Shown here piece by piece: positions 1-12,900 of a stretch of DNA of 64,000 nucleotides. The translations under genes and the position numbers were made by a program. The stretch is from Haemonchus contortus (Eukaryota > Nematoda > Chromadorea > Rhabditida > Trichostrongylidae), in the NCBI GenBank assembly GCA_000469685.2, contig LS997566.1, positions 38,108,420 to 38,172,419 of the forward strand. Reading direction: 5' to 3'. A model generated the notes under the pieces. It saw only the letters and a program-made list of their open reading frames with translations, searched no databases and was not told where the DNA came from. Every line of letters starts with the position of its first letter. The first letter of the stretch is position 1.

Positions 1-12
1 CAGGGGAATGTA

Positions 13-58
13 TAAATGAATAAATAAATAAACAAATAAATAAATAAGTAAATAAATA
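13..58. repeat. AAAT-type microsatellite
   Basis: Imperfect tandem AAAT/AATA units with single-base interruptions. Seen directly; no function is implied. Confidence 0.85.
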
Positions 59-754
59 TGAGACAGCGACAAGAAGGATTATTTACGTACTTCCTCATCA
101 AACCCTGGATCAAATGCCAAGTAAGCCAACCAATTTCCCACAATCAGCCAATTCAAGGCATGTACACGTAGTAGTATACTTCGACGTTTCTGCCCTTCTT
201 CCAGATATTCCGTGTCAGGTATTTGGCACTCGTACTATAAAAATAGTATACATGGTATATAATCGTACTCAGTACTCACAATATGACGTATTACGGTATA
301 AATAATAGTATTACTACACTCTATCATTACACATTTCATTCTGGTAGTGTTTCTCAATGCCTGTGATGTTGTCAGCTGACTATACTCACTGTATCCATCC
401 AAATTCCATCACCATTGTAACTCGAAGTTGGAAGCGCTGCGCATCGCGGAATGAAAGCAGTCTACTTAATAAATAATTAAACTGAACCTATTCACGGCCA
501 AAGGCCATAGGCCAGAAGACCTTCTGGAACATTTCATAGGCCTTGCAGGTAAGACCTTGGAAAATCAGGCGAAGCAGAAAAAGCTCTTCTGCCATTATTC
601 ATTTGGTTTGCATGAATCAAACTAGTTAACAAGGGATGGGAGCTTTCGCTTTGGCTAACATTCAAAAAAATTTGTCGTCTTCGAAAGAGAACAATTAGAG
701 GGATTGGAGCTCATTCGTACTGATATTCATCTTCATCAATGCCCAGTCAAAAAA
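59..754. other. AT-rich intergenic sequence, no gene seen
   Basis: Short open frames only, with no recognisable protein motif or splice pattern. An AT-rich stretch with TATAATCGTACT-like sequence lies around 230-310. I see nothing else here. Confidence 0.5.
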
Positions 755-1050
755 GGAGGTGGTGGCGTGACAGTGGGCGCAGTATCACACACCTACATGG
801 TCCGAGAATCTAATACTCGACAGATATTCGTGTCCACTATGTCCAACCAGACCTTTGTTCCCTTTAGAGTCGATTATTTGGTACCACATTCATCTGGGTT
901 GGTAAAAGCTCTGACTTATACATCGGCTTATCACCGCAAGTCATTGAATAGGCTACATACGCATCCGAAAAGCCACTACGTTTCCGTATGGAAGTCAAGA
1001 CGGGGGCGGATCCCAGAATGCCAATGATCAACGTCAAAATGACTTCATTT
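755..1050 (+). mobile_element. tRNA-derived SINE, diverged copy
   Basis: This copy aligns along its length with the best-preserved SINE copy at 20850-21145. It has the GGAGGTGGT head, a degraded B-box area, the TTGGTACCA...TCATCTGG block, the block around CATTGAATAGGCTACATACGCA, and the GGAAGTCAAGACGGGGGCG tail block ending in ATCAACGTC. An open frame over this copy (704-1027) is therefore repeat sequence and not a gene. Confidence 0.7.
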
Positions 1051-2655
1051 TGTTTACTCTTAGGTATTGTTTTGCTGGATGATGCTTGTCTGATGTTTCA
1101 GTTTGTCCACCTTCTGGGAAGCTTTAATACAACCTTCCGTAGTTATTTTTGCGATGTTTACCGGAAAACAGATAGTCGGGTAAAGAGAATCAGCAATTAA
1201 CGACGTACGTCGTTCCCATGACGTCGTATATGTTACTCGGGGTTTGCCATACGCTCGTTAGTCCTCTACTGAAGTCATCACCGGCACAGCAACCGAGCGG
1301 GACCAGCATCGATTGCAATATGAGTGGCGGTTTTGCTGTGCTCCTCCTCTGGCTCATTTCGGCTATTTGTTGAGCCTTGAAAGAGCCCAACACTTTTTTT
1401 TAAGTACCCCCAGGGTTCGTCTTTTCTGGGAATTCTTGTTGACATTGCGATATTCTATTCCTCTGACGGAGACTAACTGTTGATGGAACCAGTCATTATC
1501 CCTTAACGGGTCAAGGGTAGTAGTAAGGGCTACAAGTTACGACCCATGTAATGGAATTCCCTCTCCTGAAGTAATGGCTTTCACCTTTCATTCTCGTTAA
1601 AGCGCTCCAAGAGGATATGGGAGAAACAGAAGGGAGCCAGTGGTCAGTAATCTTTGTCAGATACCACTACGTCAATCTGTTCTGCTTATACATAGGTTCC
1701 TGATCAAAAAGAACTTTTCCGGTGGATATCTGATCCCACGGAGGTATTTGGACGCAACCACATAAGCAAATATTCCGACGACTCATAAATATACCAAGTT
1801 TACGTCTCGGATCGTCACCCGCCTAGACCAACTTGGTCTTCCATCACCCAACACCACATAGGGTTAGGCATCAAATCGCGGCAGTCATTTGTTCAGCCCA
1901 ACCGAACCTTCCATCCTCCCGGATTCGCTTAATTCGATCGCCATCCTGATGAAAACGCTACCTTTCACCTTAGATGACCACGTCCCATTCAAATGCCTCT
2001 ACATATCTACACTGAAGTCAAATGCGTGGGCATAACCCGGAGAACAGTGATGAGGGTCAAAAACCTGGCCATTTGCCTTTTATGAACACCCTTTAGACAC
2101 ATCGTTCCCACTTCAGCTTCTAGAGAGATTAAATGCTCTCAGGATATAAACTGCAGCTTATCCCGGCCCAGTCGATGCTGAACACTTGCGATGTTGTCGT
2201 CCAGACTAATCCACAGCAATTAACCAGCTCTCCAGGAACGGAGGAAGCTTTGTCGGATGTTGAACAATGCAAGTCAGTCAGGCGAGCCTTGAAAGCACTC
2301 AACGTTGAAGCACCTCTGATGGTCCAGAACCTAGTAATAAATCCAATATTCATACTGTTGTAGGATTACCTATTATTTACAATAATATAAAATAATAAAG
2401 TACCCATCCTAGCCCGATCTTTTGAAAAGTGGTGATAATCATAACATAACATCCACCTATTTATCTGTCCATCAATCCATCTAATCGAGATGCAATACTT
2501 CTAATGATATAGGTATATCATAATAATAATAGTAATGTAAAGTTATTTCTAATAAAAAAAAGGTTTTTGGGGATAATTATAATGGCTCCACATCTATATA
2601 TGGTAATATCTAGTTACCTGTATACGTAAATGCATCTACAGGCAGATGAATAAAA
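1051..2655. other. Intergenic, no supported gene
   Basis: Only short unrelated open frames on both strands, with no motif I recognise and no repeat pair I can match to other parts of the window. AT-rich low-complexity sequence with TAATAATAAT runs lies at about 2370-2560. Confidence 0.5.
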
Positions 2656-2942
2656 GATAAAGCCAAAGTCTTTGACCCTAATCGATCCCCTCTTTGGGAT
2701 GCGCCCCGCCCTTCCCTTCCATTCAGCATCGTAGTGACGTGTTGAATGCGTATGCTGCCTATACTGTGACTTGGTGATGCTAGTCAATGCAGAAATCAGT
2801 GTTTTTATCCTCCCAGACAGTTCTAGTACCATTTCACCGACCCTGAGGAATGGAAAGCTCTAGGGCCTGAGGGAGTGACAGGATTCGATCCCCTACCGTA
2901 CTTGTGTGATAGTGCGCCAATCCCCACTACACCACTTCCGCC
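2656..2942 (-). mobile_element. tRNA-derived SINE with intact A and B boxes
   Basis: Read on the minus strand, this element starts at 2942 with GGCGGAAGTGGTGTAGTGG. It has an exact pol III A box GGTGTAGTGG (complement of 2924-2933) and a B box GGATCGAATCC (complement of 2881-2891). The body follows the family: GGTACTAGAACTGTCTGGGA, then ATAAAAACACTG, then the GGATGCGCC-type block, and a tail of GACTTTGGCTTTATC. It is one of three copies whose promoter boxes still fit RGYNNARYGG and GWTCRANNC. Confidence 0.85.
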
Positions 2943-3099
2943 AGATAGACAGACGTAAATCATAAATAACTACAATAAATGTGTACGTTTATTTGTATGT
3001 TCGCCTTTTTTCTCCTTTTTGGCTTTCCCCAAATCCTTATTGTTTTTCAAGCTTTTTCAAAAAGCAATAACTTTTTATTTTTCCAATTTTGGCTATCTA

Positions 3100-4398
3100 C
3101 AGGGTGGCTGAAAAGTATAGGACGCGCCGTTTGACGCTTGCTGGCACCCTGCCAATGGTTATTTTCAGAATCTTGTTGGACTTTTAGAAAGCTTTGGTTC
3201 TGTACAAGAATCCATATAAGTCATTCGATTGACCGTTCGCCCGAACAATCGCTCCGAAAGTTTGTGCGCATCGACCCACTATCGAGAAGCTGCTCAGAGA
3301 AGGTTTCAGAATCTGCGACATTGTGAAACGACTCGGTGTTCCCTCTCCAACCGTACGGAATGTTGCCGCTGCTCTCAGGAATCGAGGACGAGCCTGTGCG
3401 ATGCCAAAAAGAGAACGACCGGGAACAGTGAACACACCGAGGTTTCGTGACGCCACCAGGAAGAGGATCACCCGCAACCATGGAGTCAACATGAATCGGA
3501 TTGCTTCTGACCTAAACATCAGCCGTCAAACCATCCAGAAAATTGCGAAACGCGACCTCAAGCTGAACAATTATCGGCTCCGTCGAGAACAGTTTCTTTC
3601 AGAGCAGTCCAAGCAAAGTCGACTGATAAAATGCAAAAAGCTTTTTCGAGAGCTCAGTGCGCCGCATCCCTGACGTTATATGGACCGATGGGAAAATTTC
3701 CACCGCAGAACACTATCCAATCCGTCAAAACCAGAGACAGTTGTTGTCAAAAGCTGACGCCAGCTCTTCAAAACGTTGTCTTGTGCACAGCAGGCTATCT
3801 TCCAAAAGTGTTATGGTTTGGGCCGGGGTGACATCAGAAAGCAAAATACCTTTGGTCTTCATCGACAAAAATGTGAAAATCAACTCCGAGGTCCACCAAA
3901 AGGTAGTTTCAATGGACGCTCTGCTACCCTGGATCACTGAACACTTTCGTGACCGATCATTCGTCCATCAGTAAGATTTGGCCTCTCCTCATGCCTCGAA
4001 GTCGACAAAAGTCGTACTGGACGCGCACTTCCCCGGTCACTGAGGTAAAGACATCTGACCTTCCTCTCCGCCAGATCTCGATTCAGTGGACTTCTCTGTA
4101 TGGGGCTACTTGGAGAGCGAAATCGCAGGACGCTCCTACCGCACGTTTGACGCTCAGAAGTTGGCGCTTCAGAAGGCGTGGGACGATATCGACGTCCACT
4201 ACCTGCGGCGTACGGTCGATTCAGTCATCGAGAGTCTGAAGGCCTGTGTAAGAGGAAAAGGATCGAACTTTGGACACCCGCCGTCCTAAATGATTTTGTA
4301 GTTCTGCTCTATTCCTCATTAAGTTTATTTGCCTCTCTGGTTTCTATCTTTGAAGTTACGCTTACAAATGCGGCGTCCTATACTTTTCAGCCACCCTG
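3100..4398 (+). mobile_element. Tc1/mariner-superfamily DNA transposon, decayed
   Basis: The element has perfect 26-bp terminal inverted repeats that begin CAGGGTGGCTGAAAAGTATA (left 3100-3125, right 4373-4398). It is flanked by TA on both sides (3098-3099 and 4399-4400), the target duplication of this superfamily. Its length is 1299 bp. The inside is a broken transposase gene described separately. Perfect ends with a ruined coding region suggest either recent mobilisation in trans or chance preservation of the ends. Confidence 0.95.
3230..4290 (+). pseudogene. Tc1/mariner transposase pseudogene
   Basis: The coding sequence is spread over several frames. The N-terminal helix-turn-helix DNA-binding part is readable at 3323-3673 (KRLGVPSPTVRNVAAALRNR, and NMNRIASDLNISRQTIQKIA). 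The catalytic part continues in another frame at 3657-3974, with a first aspartate in VIWTDGK and then SVMVWAGVTSESKIPL. After FVHQ a stop replaces the expected glutamine, just before the second aspartate. The third acidic residue is in PDLDSVDFSVWGYLES near 4080. The second and third sit roughly 32-34 residues apart, as in DD34-type enzymes. At least two stops and several frame changes make it inactive. The precise subfamily is not resolved. Confidence 0.9.
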
Positions 4399-4586
4399 TA
4401 ATTTCCAGGTGTTGATACTTCTTCGGACTGTTAAGACAAAAACGATAATCCCTCCGTTTTTCCCATTTCATTTCTCTAATTTTGTCGTACTTGCAACGTC
4501 ACCGATTCTGAGAATCTCTTCTGTCTATGATCATTTCTTTCCCAGCAAGAGGTTTTCCTCTCATTTAGCCGTTATTATCTTGAAAT

Positions 4587-4637
4587 AATCGATGAAAGTA
4601 CATTTGGGACTCGTCCTAAGAAGTACTTTCATCGATT
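4587..4637. other. Compact perfect hairpin
   Basis: A 15-bp perfect stem, AATCGATGAAAGTAC at 4587-4601 pairing with 4623-4637, encloses a 21-nt loop that holds a smaller GGAC/GTCC hairpin. It lies about 190 bp downstream of the mariner element. Function is unknown. Confidence 0.7.
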
Positions 4638-5670
4638 TCTCTGCGCTAGGGAGAGTAATTCCTTTGCCCCACAGTAATCCCATAATAAGCCCTTATCTTT
4701 TCTCTCAGATTCTAGGAATATGCCCTTCAGATTCTTTCAATTTATAGGCAGTCAGCCTTGTTTTTAATCGCTGCTTTTTTGGTTTTTTCATCTTCTCTGT
4801 ATGAATTAATGAGAATGGAGGTATAGGTGCACTTTTGATATATATCAGGATCCCAAACAAGCTTCCATAGCTTATATGGGGGGGGGGGGTGATCTATTGC
4901 ATTCCATTCTCCTATGCGCTTTATTTCTGAAGATTGTTCAAAACAGATCTCAGCATGGCGTCTGGAATTCCTCCTGGAATTGGAGACGAACGCGTGTATC
5001 GGCTCAAGGAAATAAACAGATTTATAAACAAGATAAAGTATTTGGGGCTTTCCGTCAATTATAAACAAGCCATACATACGAAATTTCTTCAAAGGTGTCA
5101 AATAACATTTGTATTTGGCTTGTATAAACAGTTGCTATGCTTAGCCTAGGGTCAATCCCGTCAATTTTGTTCACCTGGACAGGAATTGTACTAATTGACT
5201 GACGCCTGGCGGCTATCTTGACCCCGTGAGGGCCCACTATTAGCTCCAGATCATCATTAAGATGCTCAGTAACCACTGGTATTCTGTTTATTGAAAAGAA
5301 ATCTCGGGCAAATTATAGAGCTACGCTGAATTTTTCATGAGGGGTGGGACAGGTTTCAGAGCTTACACCGAATCCATCCCAGAACTTTCGATTTTGGGGC
5401 AAAGGGGAAGGGAGAGGGGGTCGGAAAAAGAGCCTAATATCCGGCAAAGACGAGAATGATCGAAATCTCTACCGGGTTCAGCTGCTTTACAACTCAGAAA
5501 GGCTCAAAAAGAATGAACAAGTTCTCTGTCATATCTATTTCACATTACAAACTATTTTGCGTAAAATGTTTTCTATCTACAAGTTGGTTCTCCTTTTACG
5601 AGATGCACTACAACAGCAATAATATGTTGGTTACATAAGCATATTCATTGTTCATTACTGTCCCAATAAA
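4638..5670. other. Intergenic, no supported gene; 12-G tract at 4878-4889
   Basis: No exon-like sequence was recognised. The uninterrupted G tract at 4878-4889 is the only distinctive feature. Confidence 0.5.
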
Positions 5671-5953
5671 AGGCTAAGGACAAAGTCCTCAGCGTTGATC
5701 AATCCCATTTTGGAATGCGTCCCGCAACCGACCTCCTTGAAGAATGAGAGTGGAGTATTGAACGTGTATTCGGTGAGTTCCTGGGGTGGCCAGTCGATGT
5801 AGAAGGTGGTGCTTCTGTTCTCCCAGACGGTTCTGATACCAATTAACCGTTCCAGGAAGGATATATGATTTGTTAGCTATGAGGATACCGATCAGGGTTC
5901 GATCTCTGGATCATGCGTGTGTGGTAGTGCCTCACTTGCCACTACACCACCTT
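5671..5953 (-). mobile_element. tRNA-derived SINE with intact A and B boxes
   Basis: On the minus strand it begins with a GGTGGTGTAGTGGCAAG head (A box at the complement of 5939-5948). It has a B box of the form GATCGAACC near 5897-5905, then the GGTATCAGAACCGTCTGGGAG block and the GACTTTGTCCTTAGCC-like tail at the low-coordinate end. It aligns along its whole length with the copies at 2656-2942 and 20850-21145. Confidence 0.85.
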
Positions 5954-6948
5954 CGTCTGAACAGTCTATTGGAACAAGCTACATGTCCTCTCGATTATAT
6001 ATTTACATGAATCACTGTTTAATGTCATTTAACATGATTGATTTTTTTTTGATTCTGCATAAGGCCATTTATTTGAAAAGGGTACCTTAATGTACTTCAA
6101 TCCTATCACTCCTGGTCAGTACCTTACCAATTTTATCTAGGCGATCGTTGAAACGACAGTAAAAAAAGATTCTGTAGCAAAATAAGAATATGCAAAATTT
6201 CGAAAACCGGAACCAATTTAAAATAATATGAGATTTGAGAATTTCAAAAAAAGGGACATTGAGCTTTTCCACGGTGAACCCTCAGAGAGCCTATCTTTAC
6301 TCTCCCTGTTAGTGAATAGCCACCAATAAGGTTTCCTGGCTAATGAATCCCATGGGAAACGGGAGTGAATACGGACTAATAGGCAGTGAAGTAACAGAAG
6401 GAGAAAACCACACTACTTCACTGCCGTCCATCCGAGGTAAACTTGCTGTCTGGCCGATAGATCTAATCGTTAGCATTTTTTCTTTCCTTGTCCCGCTCAT
6501 GCACTAAATTGTCAACCGCCTTGTCCTTGTGTCTCCTAAGCAACTAGTCAGCAAAATTATTTCCACCTCAAGGACCCTGCATCATTACTTCATATCAGTC
6601 GTCAAAAGGCTAGAGGCGCCGCTACGCTCTTATCACTCTCAGGTGATCGAATCTCGACGAAAACTCCCCATCAAATATCTGTCCCTTCATTTTATCGAGT
6701 TTGCCAGACCTATTTCTACTATTTTACTTGCTTTTACCCACTATTCTATTTTTATTTCAATCAAAAATTACCCTCTCATTCGTTCGTGTAGCAGGTATTA
6801 ATAAGTAATGAATGATATGTTGGCAAAAACATTTATGACTGACAGGAAGGAATAGCTTTTAGCGTGCTGTTCGGTCAAGGTCCGATTTGACTCATTCGCT
6901 TTTTAAAGCTCGCTCGTTTCTTACTGAAGCCGAAATCGTTTCAGAATA
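5954..6948. other. Upstream region of the globin gene
   Basis: No gene was recognised. The last bases before the globin start are a pyrimidine-poor leader and a TTTCAG acceptor at 6939-6944, so the 5' end of the transcript probably comes from trans-splicing and a promoter cannot be placed. A TTTTTAAAG stretch at about 6900 is the only TATA-like sequence nearby. Confidence 0.4.
6939..6948 (+). promoter_or_regulatory. Probable spliced-leader trans-splice acceptor of the globin gene
   Basis: TTTCAG is followed by AATA and then the ATG at 6949. In nematodes an acceptor this close to the start codon with no upstream exon usually marks spliced-leader addition. Known biology plus position; not demonstrated by the sequence alone. 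Confidence 0.6.
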
Positions 6949-9900
6949 ATGGCTGTCTTCAAGAAATTGAAAAAGAGCAAGGACAAAGGAGCTCCGTTAC
7001 CCGAACCAGAACCAGTCAAACAACTTGACAAACGAGTAGGAATGGAGAACTATAGGTTAGTTCGATGTATTTAGGGCTTAAAAATTTCCTTTGGGTCCTG
7101 AATCAGCCTTTAGGAATGTACCCAGTGCCTTGTTTCCGTACACAGCCGTAAGACAAGACATGATCGACCAGAGGTCTGGTTGGCGAGCGTCTATCCATGA
7201 AGTTCCTAGGTAGAGGCCAATAGTCCCCGACTGATCCTTTTCAGTTAATCGACCCAGACTTCGATCCAATCCAGGTGCGAAGCTAGGCGGCCAGCCGTCT
7301 ATCTTTTAATCGGTTTTACACGGTCACATGCTTCTTTCGCTTATTTCTCTGATCCCGGCTGTTTGGCTCAGATTTAACGAAGAATAAGCCACGTGAGAAT
7401 ATGTCGGCGCTGTCGCAAACTCAAAGACCATCGCCTACAATTCAGTGCCCAGGAATAGAGTTATGTGTAGGCGTCGTAAATGGGATCAACTACGTAAATG
7501 CATGATTAATAGGGTCCAGAAGGGGTTGGATGACCAGAATTTCCATCGAGTCATTGAACCTCCCATATCCATGTCCACATTCGAATGAATACTTGCTCCC
7601 CTTTAACACCGGTGGACAGAGTAAATGGGCACGATTTCCCATATAGTATTGGACTACGGTCGAGTTCATTGAGAGCGGCCGCCACTTTCTTCAAAGTAGG
7701 GCATTAGGTCTACAACCCGACATGACTGGCACGCAAAAGGGGACGTGAACGTGATCGCCTTCGAATCCGAGTGTTTACGTGGGCGAATGCAACTAGGAAT
7801 TGGATAATTGAAGGCGCCCAATCCGGCATTGTTTACTTCACTCACTGGCCCCAATCCAACCTCTGGTCCAATCCATGCATTTTTAAGGGTTTAAGGGCGG
7901 CGAAAAAGAGTCTCCAATAAATTCATCCGTTTGTCGAGAAATCTTCGATTGAAGGTCATACTGGCCTTTATGTGGGAAGGATGTGCTCATCAATTAATAA
8001 CTCTGGGGAAGAAGAGCAATTGTGAAGCTTTTCTTCAGGAGGCGGACGTGGAGGCTCGCTTCTTTCCTCATCTCCTCTTCAATGACCATTCTTCGGCGCA
8101 ATTTTTCTCGTTTTGTAATTTTCAGCAACTCTCCTCGGCACTGCTCGACCCTAATCTCTAGGGATGCCAGACCATCCAGCCAAAAATCGCCGTGTGCAGT
8201 GAATAGTTCACGAGTCCCTTTATGCACCCTATTCATACGCTTCACTTCACCCGAGGATGGCTGAATCCGTAACGAGCTCAAGAGGACAATGCTATGAGCA
8301 ACCATCCACGGGCCTGATTGGGAATCAAAGATGGAAAAGTGTCCGGACCCCGACTACAAGAAATGCTTCTCAAAAGACCACCCATGCAATTATTTCCTTC
8401 CCTCTATCATGAGCATGCTCCCGACTGGACTGATTCATTTTCAGAGATTTTTTCACATTGAAAAACTACTGGAAAGCTGTCGATCGAAAGCGGCAAGACT
8501 CAGGGCAGATGTTTTTCAGCAGGTTAGTCAACTAAAGGTTTACACAAATTGATTATCATGTCAAACTAAAAAATACCACTGAAAATACACATTGTTTATT
8601 ACTAGCGCCCGGAACTATGCGAAACAGTCCCAATGGGAATATTTCACACTATCCTTCTTTCACCTCTATATCTCCAGCCAAACTTATACTACTTTATGGT
8701 TTTCCATTGAATCGTACAGTGGTGGATCGCACAGACTTCTTTCTATAGATCCGCTTTCACGACGTCGACTTTTCAAAAAATCGTTTTCCTCAATCGCTCG
8801 GAATTGGGGACAGCGTTCCCTTCAGCGTTTACATCAGGGTGACGTCTTTGCCCGTTTAAGTGAACAGCAAGAACCAAATGAGGCTCCTTCGACAGCAGGC
8901 ATAAGATAGTAGTAATTTCACAGTCGACAGAAAGGGAGGAGAGGCATAAATTCCCCTGTAAGGGCCATGCTAACATTTCGGTCGTTCAGCTTTGGACTCG
9001 CACTCACAAGTTTTTGTGGTACCATTGGCGCTTTCATAAGCAGGGGCTTTGCAATTCGATACCAAAATCGCCCATCTGATGATCGATTCTTCGGAGACTT
9101 CAACTTTCTGCCTGCTGGAGGTCTCGAGAGACATCCTGCCCGTTCCACCAATGCATGTTTCGACTGGGAGCAAACATCAAAGCTGATCCTCGCTATGCTC
9201 AGTCCCTCTTCCTTCCCTACGGATGTATGATGCAGTCATCCGTACTCGGTGCACGGTCATAAAACCTATTGCAAATCAGCTAGCGTCTAATATTGTTTCT
9301 TGGGATGTTCATTAAGGCAACATCATTGGCCAAATCCGCTCATGCATGGCCAAAAAGCTGCGCTCACTTCATCTGATATGAAGCTATGGGAATATACTTG
9401 CATCTATGCAACATATTTATACATTTTCCGAATAACATCTTATGAGAGCGGAGGTGGTGTAGTGGCAAATGGCGCATTCACTGAGAAATGGCCACTTGTT
9501 CAAATCCCAGATCGATATCCGCCCGGGCCGACCAAGCCATCCATTCCTCCGGCGTCAGTAAATTGGAACCAAACTCGACTGGGAGGATAAAAGCACTGGC
9601 TCGTACATGGGCTGGCCACCGCGAGTCATTGTATCGACCACATACGCACTCATTACGCCACTACGATTCTGAATGGAAATCGAATGCATGGGCGCGACCA
9701 TCAGACGGGATTGATCAACGTCCCAAGACTTTATCCTTTAACCTTTATCCTAGTACAAAACATCACTCACTAATTTTTTTATTTATTTATTCATTTGCTT
9801 GTTATTCCAATCAGTGTGCATCAACGGGCGTGCAGCCACATGTGTTAGTGGAATTCAACCAGAACCCATGAGGGCTGCTAAAATCCCGCTTCTTGAGATT

Positions 9901-12900
9901 TTTTCAGGAGTTCTATCTGAAAAACATTTCAGATATCTAAACCAGAATCCAAGCAACCAAAGCCTCTATCCGAAGCTGAAAAATGTTGACGCTGCCACAG
10001 TGAACATGAGTTGTAGTGATACGGGTTTTGAAACTACTGCTGCCGCTTACTTGAAGGTACGTAAACACTCTAATGAGACTTATTCATGGCGTGAATTCCG
10101 GGAAAAACGGCAACTACTTCACTGGAATGTTACAACCCACAAACAGCGCAGGGAATAATCGCTGACGGCTGCCTAGCCTGAAAGTTCCTCTCATGGCCAG
10201 TGGCGGATCCATCTATCTTGGAAGATTATGAAACCTAAGAGAATTTTTACGATCCTCTCCTTCAAAAAACGGTCTTTTCGATCTTCCTACTCGCTCAAAC
10301 ACCCAAAAGATTCAAAAGGACAATCTGAATACGAGTTTGATGGGTTTTCAAAACCCTAGTTTCATTGCTCCTCAATTTTTGTGCGATTCCACCCAAACTC
10401 TGATACCTAGCGCATCCACCTCTATAACTTACATTTGAGCTCCGTAATCCAAGGCTCATTTCTTCTTCCCAGTTGCAACGAATCTTTCCGCAGAGCTGTT
10501 CTCCTTCTTTATTTTCGTTTGCAGGTGTTTGATGACGTTATATCGGCAGTAGAGGAGAAACCAGCCGATGTACAGACGGCATGCGATCGACTAAAGGCTG
10601 TAGGGAAAATGCACCGAACTAAGGTTTGTATTTGGAAGAAACGATAACTAAGAAATGATGGTTCATTTGTCCCATGAAATTTTTCGAGCTTCCTTCTTGC
10701 TTTGTTACTTGGTGATGAACTTCACATCCAGGAATCTTTGAAGGTATCCGAAGCTATGGCTGCTTTCATAGTCCGCCGGCCGGCCAGCCGGCGTGCAACG
10801 AGGCAGTGCTAAGGGGAGGAGGGTGGCAGACGGTCGGTCGAAGGGCTGAAAACAAAGAAAAACAAGATCAAAAACCAAACAACCAGGGGCTGGTACAAAT
10901 GGTTTCTGATCTTGTCTCTCCTTGTTTACAGCCCTTCGAGGGGCTGACCGACCGTCTGCCGCCCTCCTCCCCAATAGCACTGCCTCGTGGCACGCCGGCC
11001 GGCCGGCCGGCGGACTATGAAAGCTGCCTATCAGCAAGATTTGGCCTATCTCCATAATTACTACTTAGGGGATCACGAAACGCCTTTGCCTTTTAGTACA
11101 TTGTTAGTATGGTCACAGCGAGTCCATGTTTCTCTCTGTAGCCCTCCTGCCACTGAATGAACGATGAATGGCGTTGCCAATCCCATGTTGTGGAGTGCAC
11201 CAACAACGCATTCGACTCCCATTCGAAGCGCGTATTTGGCCTATACGCTGAGTCGCTGGGGTCAGTTGATGTACGAATTCAAGACTTTATCCTATCGGAT
11301 AAGTCTGTCACTAATTCTATGATACCGAAGGGTATGGAAGCGTGGACTATCTAGATAAGTCCAGTTCCTGGACCCGATCCTTAGGCCGTGTCTGTGGTAG
11401 CGCTCCACTTGACATAGATCTACCTTCACCAAACCCATGTGAACTGGATAGGGAAGAGGTATGAAAGCGATCTATGTGTGTCACGGCGTTGCTGCTCTTA
11501 CTTCATGGAAAGTACCATGTTAGTTGAAATCTAGAGGAAGTGAACTGAGGACATTTGCTAGAAAAAAATCCCGGAAATGTTCGAATTCCCACCTTTTCTC
11601 GGTATAAGCAGATGTGAAAACAGTGGGTATCTCGTGATTTTCAACTTCTAGAACATTTGGGTTTCTGAAGATATCAAGGTCAATCTATCATCGAGATAGC
11701 TACCCGATCTCCTGTTCGCTTCAACGGCAACTTTTTGCCTACCGTTTTTGCGCTTTTTTCATGTCCATATAAACCTTCCCAGATGGTTTTTTGCTTGCTC
11801 TTCCTGTTGCGGTGCAAAAACGTTCGTCAATCAGTTCCAGCGAATGAATTGGACTTCACTCTAGTAGCAGTCTTGGGCTCAAACTAGGAACTGATTATCC
11901 AGCTTGTTTGGTAGCACTGAGATCTCGACTGGAGCTTGAGTTCGAAAGACCATAGTTACCCAGACGAGCTGCTTACCAATTATTCGACCTTAAATGAAAT
12001 TTTGGGTTTTGTTGACGAGGACGTATATCGGTCCAGTAATTGATCACCTGAACTTGCACGTTATAACGTACCTCTTCGCGCTGCGCCTAGCACTCAACTA
12101 CCGGGTTGCATTAGTAAAAGTCCATGTTTCCATATGAAAACCAAGTGGAGGTGAAAATGAAGTTGGGGGGTGCCAGGCACTTTTGTGCTTTGCGTCTCTT
12201 CATTTCTTACCCCATCTAATCGTCTCACCCATCCCGGAGCTCCTCTCCTTCTAAAAGTTAGGGAAGGAGCTCTGGGGTGGGTGAACCAATTGGATGCTCA
12301 GTTTCTACCCCATCCCAGCTTTTTGCACGAGATAATCATCTCTCCGTTCCCGGAGCTTCTCCCCTAACTTTTAGAAGGGATGAATCCATCCCTGCGACCT
12401 CTATGCACTCGGCCACCGGTGTCAGAGACGCAGAGCACAAAAGGCGCTGGCACCCCCCAACTACATTTTAACCCCAAGTGGATAAAGTAATCCATAATAG
12501 CAATAATGAAGTTACAAGCAGCCCTCCAAAAGGATGCAAACCAGCTTTGTTAAAAGTAGACGAATGACTAATAGAGACAAAAAAAAAAAAGAAATGTGAA
12601 GAATTCGCCGAGTCAAGATGAGTTTTGTGACTTTCAACTTCAAATGAACTCGAATTTTCCCGAGAAAGTTAGGTAGAAGTTTTTAAAACCGATCAAATTG
12701 AAATTAAACTCGTGAGCTTCATGTCCCGATTCATTGGTACCGGTACAATAGGCGAAACAAAAACCACCGAAAACTTCGAAAAACAGCTTCTCTAAAGAGC
12801 CAGATGTTAAAAAAGTACCTGCTCATCGGAGGTTGTAGTTTGATGAAAGAGATAGACCATGAAAAGATATGGAGCTTCTGCTAGACCAGTGCGAAAGCTA

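Noticed and set aside
704..1027. 107-codon open frame
   Set aside because: Overlaps the diverged SINE at 755-1050.
9488..9871. 127-codon open frame
   Set aside because: Mostly SINE sequence running into unique DNA; no protein family.
10705..11057. Open frames on both strands of about 83-116 codons
   Set aside because: They are mirror images produced by the inverted arms of the foldback at 10757-11029.
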